Source: Argopecten irradians (Eukaryota; Mollusca; Bivalvia; Pectinida; Pectinidae). From it: 64,000 bases of DNA. Positions 1-13,764 of this stretch are shown in pieces. Positions within the stretch are counted from its first letter, which is position 1. The number at the start of each line of letters is the position of its first letter. Below the pieces are notes generated by a model, which ran no database searches, had not been told where the DNA came from, and worked only from the letters and a program-made list of their open reading frames with translations. A program made the translations under genes and the position numbers. The stretch lies in assembly GCF_041381155.1 (NCBI RefSeq), contig NC_091144.1, forward strand, positions 33,970,980 to 34,034,979, read 5' to 3'.

Positions 1-117
1 TTTGCCATCTGCTGTTCAGCTACGGTTCGGCTTAGATTTCGACTTTCATTCTTACATTTTACTACATGTACATCCAGTACTAGTCCATGCCATCTGGGGA
101 TGTGTATTCGAAACATA

Positions 118-185
118 CACGGATGTGGTTTTACTCCGGGTTCTCCGGCTTTCCTTTGCTATCTTATTCTGGTTAGGATAATCCA
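118..185 (-). repeat. short dispersed motif (GGAAAGCCGGAGAACCCGG)
   Basis: The minus strand reads GGAAAGCCGGAGAACCCGG then AGTAAAACCACATCCGTG, a style of repeat I associate with molluscan genomes. No frame supports a gene. Confidence 0.3.
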
Positions 186-1248
186 AATCATGTAATAATA
201 CAATGATGAGTTGAATTCATTATAATAAATATGCTTATTAAGCATATTAATTTACTAACTGGTACATTTTATGCATCATTTTTTATTCTCTTGCAATTTG
301 CAAACAGAACCAAACGGTCTTTATATATGCTGATTAGATATGTTCATGTCTGCTTATATTTAAAAACTCGCTTGCACGGTAACATTTTAACGGTATCAGC
401 AAACGAAGCAATATAATAGCCGTGAATAAAAAAACAAATGTATATATTTTTCCTGATGTAAAACTGATTAAAATGAAGTGGCAAATATCATGGTAACATG
501 TGAATAAAGGACAACATCATATCCATATGCCACATGTTGCAAAACATAATATTAGGAAAGAAAGACTAGTGTTTTGTAGCACAGGGACCTGGCACGAATT
601 TCTAACCAACACTATACTATAATAAATAAATGTTGAATATCCTTGTGATGGAATTTAAATAGAAAAACCAAACTAAACCAAATCTGCGATCTCTCTCTCT
701 CTCTCTATATATACATGTATAACAATACTGTTGGTCAGAAATTCATGTCAGGTCCCTGTTGTTTGTAGAAATATGGTTTCGCCTTGGATACCGCGCGATT
801 TGATGACTGTTTCTATTTAATTGAATCTTGGGTTCTTGGAATAGCTGTCATTTTGTCGTTTTACCAGTCAGATCGATGGAGGGCTGCAATCATATTGATT
901 AAATTTACATAGTATCCTGGTTAATCTCCGACAGTCTGTTCTATATAATGGTATTCTATTATCCAAAACAAACAAAAAAGTAATCTGTAGAATGTGGTTT
1001 ATTTTGTCAGACCTCATTTTAATATCTTTGCTATTTTCGTTTATGATGTATATGTTACAAAACGTGTTTATTAATGATATTTTCCAGCCTTTTGATATTA
1101 AGTCAGGTGAATGTCAACCCAAGGGCATGATTCAATGACTTTGCGTCGGAATATCATGCAATTTTCATGTATAGAGAATCGAGTTACAGTCGCGTTTTTT
1201 TCGGATTTATTTCAAACTAAAGGAATATTTCAGTTGTAAAATTGCAGT

Positions 1249-1326
1249 AAACATGTTCAGGTATTGCCCTGCAGTAACACGTTGAGGTATTGCCCTGCAG
1301 TAACACGTTGAGGTATTGCCCTGCAG
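1249..1326. repeat. 26-bp direct repeat, three copies
   Basis: Three adjacent copies ending GAGGTATTGCCCTGCAG (the first has CAGGTATTGCCCTGCAG). The last abuts the end of the family I repeat. Confidence 0.9.
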
Positions 1327-1852
1327 GTAGGGCGTTAGAATTGTACCTGCTGCCCCTATTGCATGATCGTAAAAGGCGACTAAATTTAGGATCTTATCTT
1401 TTCTCTTCTTCCTAACTGACTTTATCTTTCCTAATGCCTCCCTTGGCATCACCTCACTTTTGGCCTTGAGTTGAGCGTTCGCCGCTGCGAGGAAGGCTCT
1501 GGATTCTCTGCCCTGGCCGAGACACACCAAAGTCTATAAAAGTGGTAGTTTCTGCTCCTGCTTGGCGCTCAGCATACAGGGAGTAGGACGACTGGTTCGC
1601 CCGTTGTCAGTATAATGTGACCGGGTGGGGTGTGTTGCTTGGTGTCTTCGGCGGCATGTTTCAGTGATATAGCACTATAAAAAGGACAACAGTTCCACTA
1701 TACAAGAAGACACAACATTATTATACCGCAGTCTCCCAAAACACGCACCTCGCACAACATACACACAACACACATCATACATGGGAGCCCGTCCTTACAT
1801 GACCATAGCTGTTAATAGGACGTAAATTAATCAAACAAACAAACAAGCAAAC
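1320..1852 (-). repeat. dispersed repeat, family I, longest copy
   Basis: Reads on the minus strand from a TTTGTTTGTTTGATTAATTT head through GGAGACTGCGGTATAATAAT, TAGTGGAACTGTTGTCC and AAACATGCCGCCGAAGACAC to CTGCAGGG. Partial copies at 5737 and 40065 share its head. It accounts for the small open frame on the minus strand at 1207-1530. Confidence 0.7.
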
Positions 1853-2549
1853 GTTGAGGTATGAGAGAAAAGCCTCGAAAGAGTCTGCAGAGGCTTATAA
1901 TCTTACCATGTTGGTTGAAATTCACATTTTTTACTTGAATACAGTATACTTGTTTCAAAATTCGCTCTCTTAGAATATCAATATTATCTCTAACACTCTG
2001 ATTTTCGCCACTCCAACTTCGAGATAACGAGGCCCAGTGAAGTATGTTAGTAGAATCAGTATGATGGTTGTGGACATAATTTGGCAAAAGCGGAAGAAGT
2101 ATGTTTTTTATGCTTGAAATCTAATGAAAAGGAACTGTTTAATTTAGTTGTGCATTCAAGATAATGTGCAATGTTCTCTAATTGAAGCATGCACAAACAA
2201 CGAACAATTGATATCTATTAATCGCCATATAAATATGCTTTACTGGACGGAGATGGATTTTGTGTCACAAATATACCACAGGGTTGACACAAATAGTTGA
2301 TCTTTGACCAAAATAAATCTTTCACTTCTTTCCTGTTATAGCTACAAGTATGTAAATTCAATGTACCAATAAGAATTGTCCACTGTATGTACTGAACTGA
2401 TTGTTTTTGTACTGTAAATTGTATAACTGTGCTGAAAACTTATAAAACATGTCCATTAAAAATACCACCAAGTTTCTATGGCACTCGTACGTATGAAAGA
2501 AAGACAGAACCTCGGTGAGTAAACCAGAACCATAACCATACAGAAATAT

Positions 2550-3260
2550 TCTGAGGAATTTAGATGCGATTTACGTACACGGCCTGATACAACCTTTCGG
2601 CCGGGTACGAAATGGTGCCTATAGTTTCCTAGTGGAGCACTGCCTCAGAAAATCACTCGGACACGATGTTCTATACTTTTTTGTAGGTTTCCAATTATTT
2701 CATGCGTATACATATATTTAAGGATTAACCTGAATAGATTTTTTTTTATGTTATGGCGATATAACACAAAAACATAATCAGGTTTTTGTGTTATATCTCC
2801 ATAACATAAAAAATCTATTCAAATCAATCCTTATAATTCAATTTACTATAGATAATCTCTTCAATATTCAAAATTCATTTTGGGACTCTTTTGTCTATGA
2901 AATTATTACGCCGTCATCTCAACCAATCAGAAGCAACGTTACAAACGGCGACGCCTTTTTTTCCTTTATGGGCTGATAAAGGAAATTTTTAGCAAATGAA
3001 AATGCTCGTAACAGGCAAAATTGAATTATAACATTTTTGTCCAAAACAAACATAACTACCATACTTAATATCTACCGTAGTAGGTAAGCGATATAATACA
3101 AGTAGGATAAAATACATACAAACGTTTAAAATAGTGATTTGCATATTCATTACTTTGCTCCATTAGCAGTGAAAGGCACCAATTGTAGCTCTAAAGACGA
3201 CATCATATTCTAGAAGTCTTTTGAGCTGCAATATTGCAACTAGCCTAATGCACATACCGT
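2550..3260. repeat. dispersed repeat with an inverted relative at 49510-50330
   Basis: GTGGAGCACTGCCTCAGAAA and TACTTTTTTGTAGGTTTC at 2633-2692 match the minus strand of 50210-50265. TTCATTACTTTGCTCCATTA and GGCACCAATTGTAGCTCT at 3148-3195 match the minus strand of 49555-49600. The middle is not collinear, partly because of the hairpin at 2719-2832. Confidence 0.65.
2719..2832. repeat. perfect-type hairpin, about 50-bp arms and short loop
   Basis: The arms contain TATGTTATGGCGATATAACA and TGTTATATCTCCATAACATA, extending to AGGATTAACCTGAATAG and CTATTCAAATCAATCCTT. The loop is about 8 bp (ATAATCAG). Confidence 0.85.
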
Positions 3261-4808
3261 ATGTATCTAAGAGCACATTATGTGATTCAGAAAGATAGTT
3301 ATCAACTGTGAACTACGTCATGTTATTCTACGCCGAGGTCTTTAAATCAGATACCATGCAATTCCATATACATAACGATGCGTGAAATTGACATTTTTAT
3401 GTTCATATCCTATATCAGACATGCTGTCGTGTTACCATGAAGTTTTTGCCGTCTCCCTATTTCTACGTACTGTACTTTTCCAGATATTTTGATGTGAAAG
3501 CTTACATTGTAAACATTTTTGACAAAGAAAAAAGCGCAGATTAAAATATTTTAATATGATAAAATTGACATTCTCTGTTATCGATATGTGTATTCAAAAA
3601 TATGTATTGTATCATGAGAGTATTGTATTAATGAGGAATTAAGCAAATAATGTACATAATGCTTAACATTTTACTTATTGAAAAATGAAAATGACGTAAA
3701 ACATTTAGACACTTACTTGAAATAAAATTTTAAAAGGAAGTTTTATTTACTTATTGACTGCGAGAAAAATCCACAGGTGTTTCTTGTTTTAAAGATACCG
3801 TGCTTTGTATTGCATGTTAAAACGTCGGTTTATGAGAGTTTCTTCATGCGGTTACGGTGTCCATAAACAGTGTGACGCCCACAAAAGACCATTAAAATAA
3901 CAAGTTATAACTAAACTATTCGTCAAAATATGCTATTTTCATCTGAAGAAAACACTGCGAAATTGCTTACCGCCAAAAAAACGAAAAATAAAACAAAACA
4001 AAAAATGGCTCTAAGGATGTCCCAGAACACTTACAATGTATTTCCTATTCGAATGAACCATAAGTGTCCGTCCATAAACCAATGCATAATAAATTAGCTA
4101 TAAATGGACGTCTAAACTGCATGCGAATGTCGTCAAGAAAAACCTTTACACAAATACTCAGGTCATTGATTTCTCCATTGGCAATTGACCAAAATATAAG
4201 TTCATGTGTTTACTAAATGTGCAAATGTTACATAACCTACACAGCATTTCTCGATGACAATGCAAAATGGATTGTAGCACATATGTGCACTATACAGCTG
4301 TAATGTCTAGATAGGACAATTTTATTGTTATAGTCACGTTTAAGAGTTTATGATATTATATATATATATATTTATATTTTTTACCTCAATGAAGTCATTA
4401 TGTATATATACATTTTAGGTACAACATAAAAGTCAGTGACGTGCATCAGTGACTGCTTCTGAACACATACACGTGTACTGTAAACGGCCGCATATCTACA
4501 GCTGTTGTTGTACTCAAATTAAAAAAATTGAGAAAATTTCAAAAATTTGGAAATTTTATGTTAACAAGCATATTCTACACATTAATAAAACAATCTAAGC
4601 TACATATTTTTATGTGTAAATATTTTCATTTTTTTTCATGGTGTAATTATTTCGCGATACCAGTATATTACACTCAGACAAAACTTCAACACGTTTATCA
4701 GTAGTTTTGATCAAATCTAAAAGTCATTTGTTCCACTACCAGGGTTTCACGACAAAAAAAATCTGATTTGCGCAACTGAAGTTGTTGTGGAACCGGTTTT
4801 GTTGCCAT

Positions 4809-5040
4809 CCTCGATAATTCAGGGGTTACTGTCGTTATATCCACCACTGGAATAATATATATTAAAACTAAAGGCAGTTCAGAAGAAGAAGCAAAAAAAC
4901 ACAGTGTACCGTTATTCGATTCTTGTGATGTACTATCCAAGGACTAAATTACATGTACTGTTCTGTTACCTCCAGTTTTACTATGAGATAGTCCAGGGGT
5001 GGGTATAACGTCAGTGGTAGTAACCCCTAGAGTTTCGTGG
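4809..5040. mobile_element. foldback element, family B, full length
   Basis: Long inverted ends of about 45 bp: CCTCGATAATTCAGGGGTTA with CGTTATATCCACCACTGG at left, and CAGGGGTGGGTATAACGTCA with GTAACCCCTAGAG at right. No coding capacity. Confidence 0.75.
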
Positions 5041-5736
5041 ATATTTTGTTGCTGGACCCAGTAGTTTTCAAGAGTGCATGTTTATGTGTATGTATTTGGA
5101 ACATACCTAACTTTTCGAATGACCTTCGTAATGTGTTCTCACAAAACATGACTTTCCATTGCGGGGTACTTCACGCCAGCATTCTACGTTAATTGCACTT
5201 GTAAAACGCGTACTACCGATTTTGTAAGTGAACGCCAACGGAAGAGATCTAGATCGGAAGAACGCTGAACATGAACAGAAAATAGTGTTGGACACTTCAT
5301 ATTTTGCGGGGAGTCATTCACTGCCTGGGATTTTCTTCTCGAACATTCTGGACATGCAATTGTTGATGGCACCTTGATGGGATATCATACATAGAGGACG
5401 TCCTTGAGGATTTTTATGGATTCTCCTTTTGACAACCACGCTTTCACTACACGTCCTGTCTGAGGACAATGCCAGGCCACATCCTACTTAAGTCGAGCAT
5501 TATATACAGCAAGAGTCGACTGATGTGATTGCTTGGCCAGTCGTCTCGCCGGAATAGAATCATTTCGACCCAATCGGCATAAACATTATCAGTTCGATCA
5601 TCCATGTCAAAGTCTTATTGCATTAGAACTGTCCTACTGTACAAATGGCGGATATTTTCAAGAATCAACTTTAGAGACCTGTCTTGAGCATAGGATTCCA
5701 TCCTCAGAATTGCGTCAAATTCCAGACTTTTTGTTT

Positions 5737-5930
5737 GTTTGTTTCTTTGATTAATTAACATCCTATTAACATACAGGGTCATATAAGGAAGGTCATTCAT
5801 TCAGGCGGTGTGTAATGTGTGTGCAGTACGAGGTGTATTCTTTTATAGTGGAACTGTTGCCCTTTTTATAGTGCTATATCACTGAAGCATGCTGCTGAAG
5901 ACACTCAACAACACAGACGGATACACGAAG
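5737..5930 (+). repeat. dispersed repeat, family I, partial
   Basis: TTTCTTTGATTAATTAACAT, GTGGAACTGTTGCCCTTTTT and GTGCTATATCACTGAAGCAT match the copy at 1320-1852. Confidence 0.65.
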
Positions 5931-6549
5931 TACATACTGCAAACCAAATAAAAGTGAAGAATACGATAAAATGTGTGGTTTGACAGTTACAGATTCAATT
6001 GAATGGAAACATTTTTGTAAATTTGCTAGAATTATAACCTTTGTTTTAAAAATCTGGGGTGGTGCTTAACTTTTGTCACTGGGTATGTTCTCGAAGATTG
6101 AAGAAAAGCGAACATATCCATACCACGAATAATCTGTTACAGTAATTATACGACCTGATCAGGTAAGGACATTGACAAGACACGATATTATGGAACCAGG
6201 GGAGATATTCTGTTGATAACCTAACGTAAAGGTTGCTAATGCTGACTGCTTCATAAACGCGACTCTTTCTACAGACTAAATGAAATGTAACGTCAGTGAT
6301 GGATATTATCGACAGCAACACTTGAAGGATGTGAACAGATGATCAATAAGTCTTCTGCTGTGTCCACGATATCGTGTACAGCTATAGCAGGTTGGACTTA
6401 CAGTATCGTCAGTGAACTTATAAATATATAATATACTGTTCGATTCCATTATCTGATTGCTTCGGCTTGACCAAACCATTTTCATGTCTGTTCTCTACAT
6501 TGTTCATAAAGTCAAAGACGAGATTTGGTGTATTTGCATAGAATGTACA

Positions 6550-6705
6550 TGTATATTTCTTAACATCAATATGTGTCTTTGAAAAAAGACAATGCATTTA
6601 ATTGTTTTATTTATTTAATTTGAATAAAATACTTATTTCTTAATATCAAGGTGTATTTGAGAAAAAGAGAATGCATTCAATTGTTTTATTTATTTTTGGT
6701 TTATA
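6550..6705. repeat. about 80-bp direct repeat, 2 copies
   Basis: TATTTCTTAACATCAATATG/TATTTCTTAATATCAAGGTG and ATTGTTTTATTTATTTAAT/ATTGTTTTATTTATTTTTG mark the two copies. Confidence 0.7.
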
Positions 6706-8921
6706 ATTGTAGTAAGCAGAAATATTTGAAAACTGAAGCTTACAAAACCGTTCATAATTGATCTCAGCTTTAGATAGACGAATAGCCAGACTGAAAACAA
6801 GTCAAGCATTCAGACTGTGAAAAGACTCAGAGTTAAGTGTTGGTGTTTTTAACATGCATATAAAACATTGGAATGTTGTGGCGTATTTGTGTAAAGTGTT
6901 ACGGTATGATTACGCCTCTATCCCAGTCAGTATGCATGGATGGACGCGGAAAATACATTAGAACTGGGTCGATGACTGTGCGTAGGTAGGTGTACATGTG
7001 TAAGCGTACACACAAGTAATGTGGTTAGCGAGATAGTGCAATGGCGACCTATCGCTAAATGTTACTAGGGCTTTAGATGAGGCTGGGGAGGCTGAAGATA
7101 GATTCTGTGGAGGAATATACTTGTTTTCTATCGGTAAAATTATTTGATACCATTGAAAAATAACATCATATACATTTACTCAGGAATCAGTGGGAGGCTG
7201 AAACGTAAACAAAGGTGAGTGTACGTGTGATGTTTTTGTTGTGGTTGTTTTTTTGCTGTGTATTGGTGTCAGTACACATAATACTGTTTACGTTTTCCAC
7301 GGGCATGTTGTTATTGAATGAGATGTCAACGTCCTTGGACATCCTACAGAACCATTGATAGAAAGTAAGTTGTTACAATAATGAACAAAGCATGAAAAAT
7401 ATCATAATTTTTCATCATTTGTATATCATCCGCGATATTCACATGTAATATTACTATTCTAGTGATTTTAATGTCTTTCTTACATATATCTATATGCGCA
7501 TATACAAATATACCCTTATCATTGATGAAATAGACGTGTGTTAGAATCGATTACATTTCTCGAAAGTTTATCTTGAATAGTGTAAATTATATCTCCCGTT
7601 TCCTTCTTATTGCCAATTAGAAACTATAACAACAATTATTTTTTGTGTCTTTATTTTAAATCCTGACGAATAACTATTTTGATGGAGAGCACTGACCTGC
7701 ATATTGTGGGATAACTTTTATATCTTTGACTTCTCTATGTTCACCCATGTATGAAATCATGTTATCACCCGAACTTACTTGAAACACCTGCAGTTTAGGC
7801 TCCATTACAGCGAACAATTACTTGGGTGTACATTACAAACGGAGATATGGTATCGACTTAAGAAAACTGTGTAGTGGATATATTGGATATCATATTGAAT
7901 TACTATTGGATGAAAAAAATGGAATAACTATTTAACAAATAAGAAAAAAATGAATCTATTATATTTAAATTAAAATTAAGTCCAATCTCGATTTTAGATG
8001 TAAGCGTTGGATTTTTTTAAAAGAAGTTTTACTTTTTTTCTTGGGCGACATTTTTTCTGGATTGTATTTTTATTATGCATTAATATGATATATTTCCTAT
8101 ACAACATTGTCGAAAAGCCACACTGTATATGGGGTATGCGAAGCGAGACCATCCGTGAGTTTCCGAAAATCCACTTAAACATACACTCAAATATGACACT
8201 ATATTCAGTTTTCAAATATATATTTATTACCAATTTTGAACTAACCGGCAATGTCGCTTAAAAGATGCGAAATAATTTTATAATTAACTCATCGGTGTTT
8301 TATGGCAGCTTATGGCTTGGTGTTTTTGTCATTTTCTAACTTTCAAAGCTGTTTAAGATTCATATGTAACATCAAGGAGAGTTTAAGTTTTAAGAAGATG
8401 GTATCTTCTACAATGTACATATGTGACACAGAGCAATGACAAAGTAGAGTTTAATGCAGTGTTTAATGTTTTGCTTGTTGTACATTCTCATCTCAATTCT
8501 ACATATAGCTCTGTTTGTTATTAGCATTAAGGACGCATAGCATTAGCATCAAAGGTTACCAACAACTGTTTATTACCCACTACACGCATACTTCACTTTG
8601 ATACAGCTGCTATTCATGTAATACTGGCACAAATGTTATATTGAGTAGCCCATATTTTTTGCTGGTATATTTTCGCCATTTCATGTGGGGCGTTATGGAA
8701 TTCGTAAAAATGATGTTTGAAAAATACGAAATTGTTAAATCATATGTGGTCTTATAGCAAACATATTGCTAAATTCTATTTAATTGAAATTTTATTTTCT
8801 CCAATCAAATCAAAATTGTAAAATCTACGAATATTTTGCCCGTGAATATATAACGATTATTGATGATAAGGCAAAAGTTTTAATTAAATTTGTCCTTGTC
8901 ATATATTCATCATTGCATAAG

Positions 8922-9078
8922 ATAATTCATAATTACAAATGCATAAAATGATTGACTGTCCAAAAAATGGATTATGTGCTTTATTATAGATTGGGTTCAA
9001 ATCATAATTACAATTCTAAAAGATGTTTAACCGTCCAAATTTAGATTATATACGCTAATATAGATTGGTTTCAAATTC
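8922..9078. repeat. about 78-bp direct repeat, 2 copies
   Basis: TCATAATTACAAATGCATAA/TCATAATTACAATTCTAAAA and ATAGATTGGGTTCAAA/ATAGATTGGTTTCAAA mark the two copies. Confidence 0.65.
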
Positions 9079-12000
9079 TTTTAAAAGTACTATATGAACT
9101 GTGCCATTTCTATGAACTGATATACGTTCATATCATTTGTTGTTAAATACGGCCCTGTATAAAATGTTACCTTCACCTGATCGTCATACATAACCACATG
9201 TTTCTCTGTCATGTTTACTAAATATTATCAACATATTCCACAACAAATATATTTGTATTTATATACAAGATATGATGACATTGCGTTATTTATCAACAAT
9301 TGCATGAACCAGATGAATTTTAACTAGCAATAAATGTCAATGATACATACCCCATCTCCTCCAGTTATCTTAAGCGTATCCCATGTTAAAATATTGATAT
9401 ATACTACCAAAACTGAATATTGTAGAATAATTATCATAGAAATTCTTTTTACTTTTTTTAGTTTTCTATGTCTTCTTTCTTTCTTTTCTTTCTCTCTTCT
9501 TTCTTTTTTCTTCTATTCTTCCTTCATTTTTTTTCAAATTTAAGCATTGAATACTCTTATAAGCTTTTACAAATTTATACAGCGATGTTCTTCTCAGTCT
9601 CTCAACACTAGAGCTGAATGAATCTTTGTTTTCACACACGTTTCTGTTGTCTCTCGTACTCTCTGCTATCTTGAAACATATCTTATGTCTATGTTTTTAT
9701 ATTCCAATAACATTGTAAAGGCTGTAGGCATGCACCCGTTGACAGTGACGACGTTTGGCTAATAATATGATTAGTTAATAACAACTCTTTTTTATTTTAT
9801 TTTGTTTTATAGCGTTTCCTGCTGTTTTGTGTTTGCTGTACATGTTATTAGCTGCCCCGATCATTGCTTTTATAGATATCCGATTTCATTCTGAAACCTT
9901 GACTACGTGCAAGTCCTTAAATATGACGAGTTAAAACGATACAATTTTTTATGGAACTGTAAATCTATGGTTCAGGTCCCCTAATTGGAAGTCTTATATA
10001 CACTTTCTTAATCTTGAACAAATATACAGTAACCAGCTTATTTACTCTCTGACTCCTAGAGACTAACTTGGACTATTCTAGATCAAAGTCTGGAACATTC
10101 CATTGTGAAATTGCAGGGGTAAATTATGAGTTGACATCAAAGGAATATCAATAATACATCTGTGTTAGTTTACATTTTATCTAACAGCCGTTATTTGTGT
10201 ATGTCTAAGTAACGAAGCTGTAATGTTGGTCAATGAGTGCTGTATAGTTTTGCACAAAGCGTATATTCTCTAAGGCCGATAATCGCAAAATATCAAAATA
10301 TTAGGATGTTTCATAAACTGACCACTACGATTCATACGATAAAATAATCTTGTTTATCTAAAATTTAACTTCTATCAATACGAACCGACTATTAGAATTA
10401 CAATGTGTTGATAAAAAGGACGGTCATACCATATATAAATTTATTTTTAAACTTATACATTTTAAACCATTTATGATCTAGATTTTCAGACACACTGATA
10501 GTTCGTATGTCTATAGCTCTAAATCAGTCCCTTTAAGACTGACCTTTCCAATACGTTTCAGTACAATTAGTATTTACATTCTGAAATAGTCCTTTCAACA
10601 AATACAAATACAGATCATAGTAAGGTCACATTGAGTATCAATTGGTTCTTACCTCCTATTGACGTTATGTATATACTGTGGACTAGATCGAGCATTGACA
10701 CTTAACTTGCCGGGCCACTACTCAAGCACATATGGTATACAGATGAATATACAGAGGTAAATCCGTCCAATATTCGATGACCCTATTTCGTGGGCATTCA
10801 TTTTCCTACATCATTTTACATGTTATAATCCTACAACATGTGGTATTGATATAATTTTTAATTACGATACGTCATCATGGACAACATCCACCGTAATATA
10901 CGATTAATTTTGGTTTATTGAAGGTACAATTCAGTGAGGTTTATTCTGTTACATAACCATGAAGCAAAATATGACATAAATGTATTGTTCTACATTCCTT
11001 ATGAAACATATAACAAGAAATATTGACAAATGTACCCGTACTCGAGCTAAAGTCACGCAGTTAAACAAATGCAATACATAACCACTGAGGAGTTGATGAA
11101 ATTATTTTTAGACAAGAACATGCATCTAATAAGGTAAACACACGACCGTAAGGGCGGTTTGAGTTGTTCCTAATAAAATTTTTTTACTGCATTGGCAAAA
11201 AGATTAGGAAAACTTAAAAAAAAAAAAATCAAAAGAGATATTTAACATGGCTAAGTTGGTCCCACTTTGGAACACCGAGAACAACATGTGACTACCATAA
11301 CTATTTGACGTCTTTCCGAACTCTTCCGAGAACGGGTCATGAACTATCAGACTTCCGTTCGGCAACGATCATAACTTCTATTGCGACCAGTTTAAAATGA
11401 AAGTATTTTTAGAAGCATCGACCTTGAACAAACTGCTGTACTTAAGTTATTGAGAATCAATATCAATATTCTTTGATATAACTTAATTCTAACTACATCT
11501 ATAAATACTAACAATATCGGGGTCGATTCTAACTTGACTTTTTGCTGCTAGATACGAATAGTGTGACTTCAATGGTCAGTGTATACATATTTCATTTTAC
11601 TATATATAGTATATTGTAATGATAATAAACTTCAAATGCTTCTTACAGGCGCAAAAATGTATATACAATAAAGAAAACTCGACACATTTTGTACGTATAT
11701 AGACGGCTCTTCAGAATGTTTTTTTGAAACGGATGATGCCGCCATTGTTAATGACGTCACATCACTAGCAACAATCATAAAATTTGGAGAAAAAAATGAG
11801 AGATGCGTCATTAACATATCTGTCCAAAAACGCAGTTTACACACCAGTAAATAACACAAAAATCTGTCGTAAATCATTCAGAGATAGGAATTCTTGGGAA
11901 TACTTCGACGGTTAACGTTAATTCAGTATCGACAACATTGCCCACTCTCTCTAATTAATTCATCAGTAAAGATTAAGACTTTTATAAAATCATTGTTATT

Positions 12001-13585
12001 TGTTATGCCTTAATTCAAAATAATATCACCACTGTTCGTAATTAACGGCATCGGCTATCACTAAGTAACACTAAGTATGTACTTGAGAGTACCAAAACAT
12101 GTCTACAATACAACGATATTGGGAATTTTTCCCGTTTATAAATGTTTTCGGCCATGTATGCATGTGTATGTAGTTTCCTTCCTTTACTTATCGGCGTACT
12201 CGCTGGTAGTGCAGGACATGTTACACAAATTACCGTTGGGATTACTGGGTCTGATGCAAGACCAATATAAAACATGCATGTGCAATAGAACATTGACGTA
12301 TTCTGAATTGACAGTAACAATATAGTGCAAATATATTTCATTTTAAGCGACAGATTTTTTTTTAAGGTAATAACGCTGAATGCCGGTGTTAATATTATTA
12401 GAAACTTAGATACCGCCGAATACCGATAACATCAATTGAAGTGACGACATTATGATGCTTGCGATGTTGATTAAAAAATGTAATGAAAAACGTGTTCTGG
12501 AATACTAAGCAAGCTGAAAGAAAACCACTGAACTGAATAATACATTATCGGTTCGCTGTAGGTGAGAAGCATATTGAATCACAATTCTTGAATAAATGTT
12601 TTCAGTAAGGCTTTTAACTTGTGTAAGATAATGACTGTTAATATAGTTGTCCACAGTGGTTTGTAGAAAATGATATAGGCGATATCTAATACATTCGGAA
12701 AAAACGTCTGTGCTTCAAAGTTGTATCTGTCGGTGATTCTAGAAGGTAACAAGGATAGATAATATTAGAGGCGACAACATATCAATAATCTGGAATAATG
12801 CTACCATAAAAAAATCTTCAAAATGCAATATACATAATGTATTTGCTATTTAATGTTGTGTCATAATTATATTTTACAATAATATTCATACTCAAGACTC
12901 AAGGAGAGTTTGTAATACATGTATTTAATTCAACACATACAATTACTAAATTTGGAGAATTTCAATACTTAGTACGCAGAGATTTAACTTATCTATGTCT
13001 TTGGTATGCATAGGTTTCATTTTTACAAGCACAAATAAGAGCTGGAAATGATTCTGGCATTACTGCCGAAATTCATTGTATTTACATCTACAGTGAAGCG
13101 AAATGAGTACATATGGTCAGATCATGAAGCCAAATTGTGGTCTACAGCCTCATTTCACGTTTTCGCAGTGTTTATTAGTAATGTTAAACTGATTTCTCAG
13201 GTATGTGTCCATAAGGCATACATAAGGCATAAAAATCAAGAAATCTACAGTGCATAAATTATGTGTTATAAGGTATCATAAATGTTTGTTGGTAAATTTA
13301 AATAATTTTGATGGTTTGCAACTGAATAAAAAGCACCATGTCAAATATTTCCCAGTTATGGCCACAGATAACGTTAATTGAACATTTTGCATTTTTGTAA
13401 ATTTTGTATGATAAAAGGTTTCTTAAAATGCTGGATAATTTGGCGATGAAGAAAACCAAAGAATCTGTTCTACAAAGATTGCTCTCGATCGGATTTGTAA
13501 GTGCCACTGGCTCAACGACTTTGATGTTAGTTGTTATCAACCTCAATTTCTCTAGAAAAGATGGATAGAGATATAATGATATAAT

Positions 13586-13764
13586 CTATGGCACTTATAG
13601 GGTGGCATATTATACAATTATGGACTTTTGTGCTGGTTAATATGATGTTATATGAACTGGAAAAAATCCCACCTTGACCTCGATCGACTCCGCCTTTCTT
13701 TCCAGTTCATATCATATCATATTAACCAACACAGAAGTCCATAATTGTATATTATCCATAGCAC
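13586..13764. repeat. foldback repeat, about 60-bp arms
   Basis: ATACAATTATGGACTTTTGT and GCTGGTTAATATGATGTTAT fold onto ATATCATATTAACCAACACA and GAAGTCCATAATTGTATA, with a GC-richer loop of about 40 bp. Confidence 0.8.

Noticed and set aside
1207..1530. Minus-strand 107-codon frame
   Set aside because: Wholly explained by a dispersed repeat and the 26-bp repeat; no family similarity.
5243..5263. Sequence like an Illumina adapter (AGATCGGAAGAACG)
   Set aside because: It has one mismatch to the adapter and ordinary flanks continue on both sides; chance or part of a small local palindrome.
8007..8261. Overlapping sense and antisense frames near 8.0-8.25 kb
   Set aside because: Both are short, AT-driven and without similarity; typical of random open frames in this composition.
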